NCBI GenBank assembly: GCA_016200545.1
Contig: JACQEO010000024.1
Location: 32,131 to 96,130 of the forward strand
Direction: 5' to 3'
DNA length: 64,000 bases
DNA from: Deltaproteobacteria bacterium
GTDB lineage: Bacteria; Desulfobacterota; Binatia; UTPRO1
The position numbers and the translations under genes were made by a program. How positions within the stretch are numbered: position 1 is the first letter of the stretch; each line of letters opens with the position of its first letter. Of this stretch, positions 63,881 through 64,000 are shown piece after piece. The notes under the pieces were generated by a model, which was not told where the DNA came from, searched no databases, and was given only the letters and a program-made list of their open reading frames with translations.

Positions 63881-64000
63881 CTACGCGGCTTTCAAGAGGC
63901 GGTCGAGGCGCTGGAAGCGGTCGACGACGGCCGGTGCGCGTCCGACGTCGAGGGTGGCGTAGCCGTCCGGGTGGAGGAGGACGCCGGCGCGATCGAAGCA
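63881..64000 (-). CDS. 3' end of a gene leaving the window
   Basis: The last 120 bases read as an open minus-strand frame ending in TAG at 63881-63883. The product tail reads CFDRAGVLLHPDGYATLDVG and then RAPAVVDRFQRLDRLLKAA. The coherent codons suggest a real gene whose 5' part lies beyond base 64000. I do not recognise the family; proximity to a transposase-type HTH makes a mobile-element protein possible. Confidence 0.5.
   Translation of the reverse strand, partial: CFDRAGVLLHPDGYATLDVGRAPAVVDRFQRLDRLLKAA

Overview
This window is about 64 kb of very GC-rich DNA from a Gram-negative, non-photosynthetic bacterium. Evidence for a Gram-negative cell is the set of outer-membrane and periplasmic proteins: a DUF1302-type outer-membrane protein, OpgG/MdoG, several lipoproteins, and a C-terminal processing protease. 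No rRNA, tRNA or CRISPR array was seen, so taxonomy is inference only. The dnaJ-cbpM-like-rpoH order, the secreted Cys-rich modules and the DUF1302/LLM gene pair recall uncultured deltaproteobacteria-like lineages such as Binatota or Desulfobacterota. Genes are dense, and four-base ATGA/GTGA overlaps are common, so most minus-strand blocks look like long operons.

Layout. 0-7.4 kb: a ferritin-like protein, argJ, a Phd/VapC-type toxin-antitoxin pair, an unknown secreted protein, secA and a sterol-desaturase-family hydroxylase. 7.5-11.04 kb: a compact minus-strand unit with two isoprenylcysteine-methyltransferase-like membrane proteins, a BlaI-type repressor, an M56 membrane protease and an MFS transporter. 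A near-perfect palindrome recurs upstream of both methyltransferase genes, and in one case it covers the -35 box. 11-18.9 kb: murI, a spore-photoproduct-lyase-like radical SAM protein with a co-translated partner, a family 2 glycosyltransferase, engB, a DUF309 protein, two envelope proteins, a CinA-like protein and a thiamine-diphosphate enzyme. 19-22.6 kb: a large secreted hydrolase and a LysR regulator sharing a repeated motif. 22.7-25.5 kb: the heat-shock set dnaJ, cbpM-like and rpoH, then rpoZ.

25.6-31.2 kb: a ferritin-like protein, a DUF1232 protein, tlyA, a polyprenyl synthase, xseB, xseA and ctpA. 31.2-34.4 kb: a probable Fur-controlled iron-uptake operon made of a lipoprotein with two P19/Tp34-like domains, an FTR1 permease and a c-type cytochrome. 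34.4-38.6 kb: a PadR-led operon with a DUF1302 protein, a luciferase-like flavin oxidoreductase and a CPBP membrane protease. 39-45 kb: accessory DNA with tandem secreted paralogues, an acetyltransferase, a class III nucleotide cyclase, a SnoaL-like protein, an IS256-type transposase relic, and small secreted and Cys-rich proteins.

45.5-50.2 kb: a coupled cluster of a GT28-like glycosyltransferase, an APH-like kinase, an HPr-kinase-like protein, a DAPG-hydrolase-like protein and a methyltransferase. No pathway is recognised for it. 50.2-63.2 kb: an ornithine-cyclodeaminase-family enzyme, then a glucan locus. OpgG is divergent from a sugar ABC importer (binding protein and two permeases, no ATPase), a secreted carbohydrate-binding glycosidase-like protein, and a 1323-residue GH94 protein equal to the phosphorylase half of cyclic beta-1,2-glucan synthase. 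Together these suggest import and phosphorolysis of beta-1,2-linked glucans. The right edge holds a small HTH protein and the 3' end of a gene that leaves the window.
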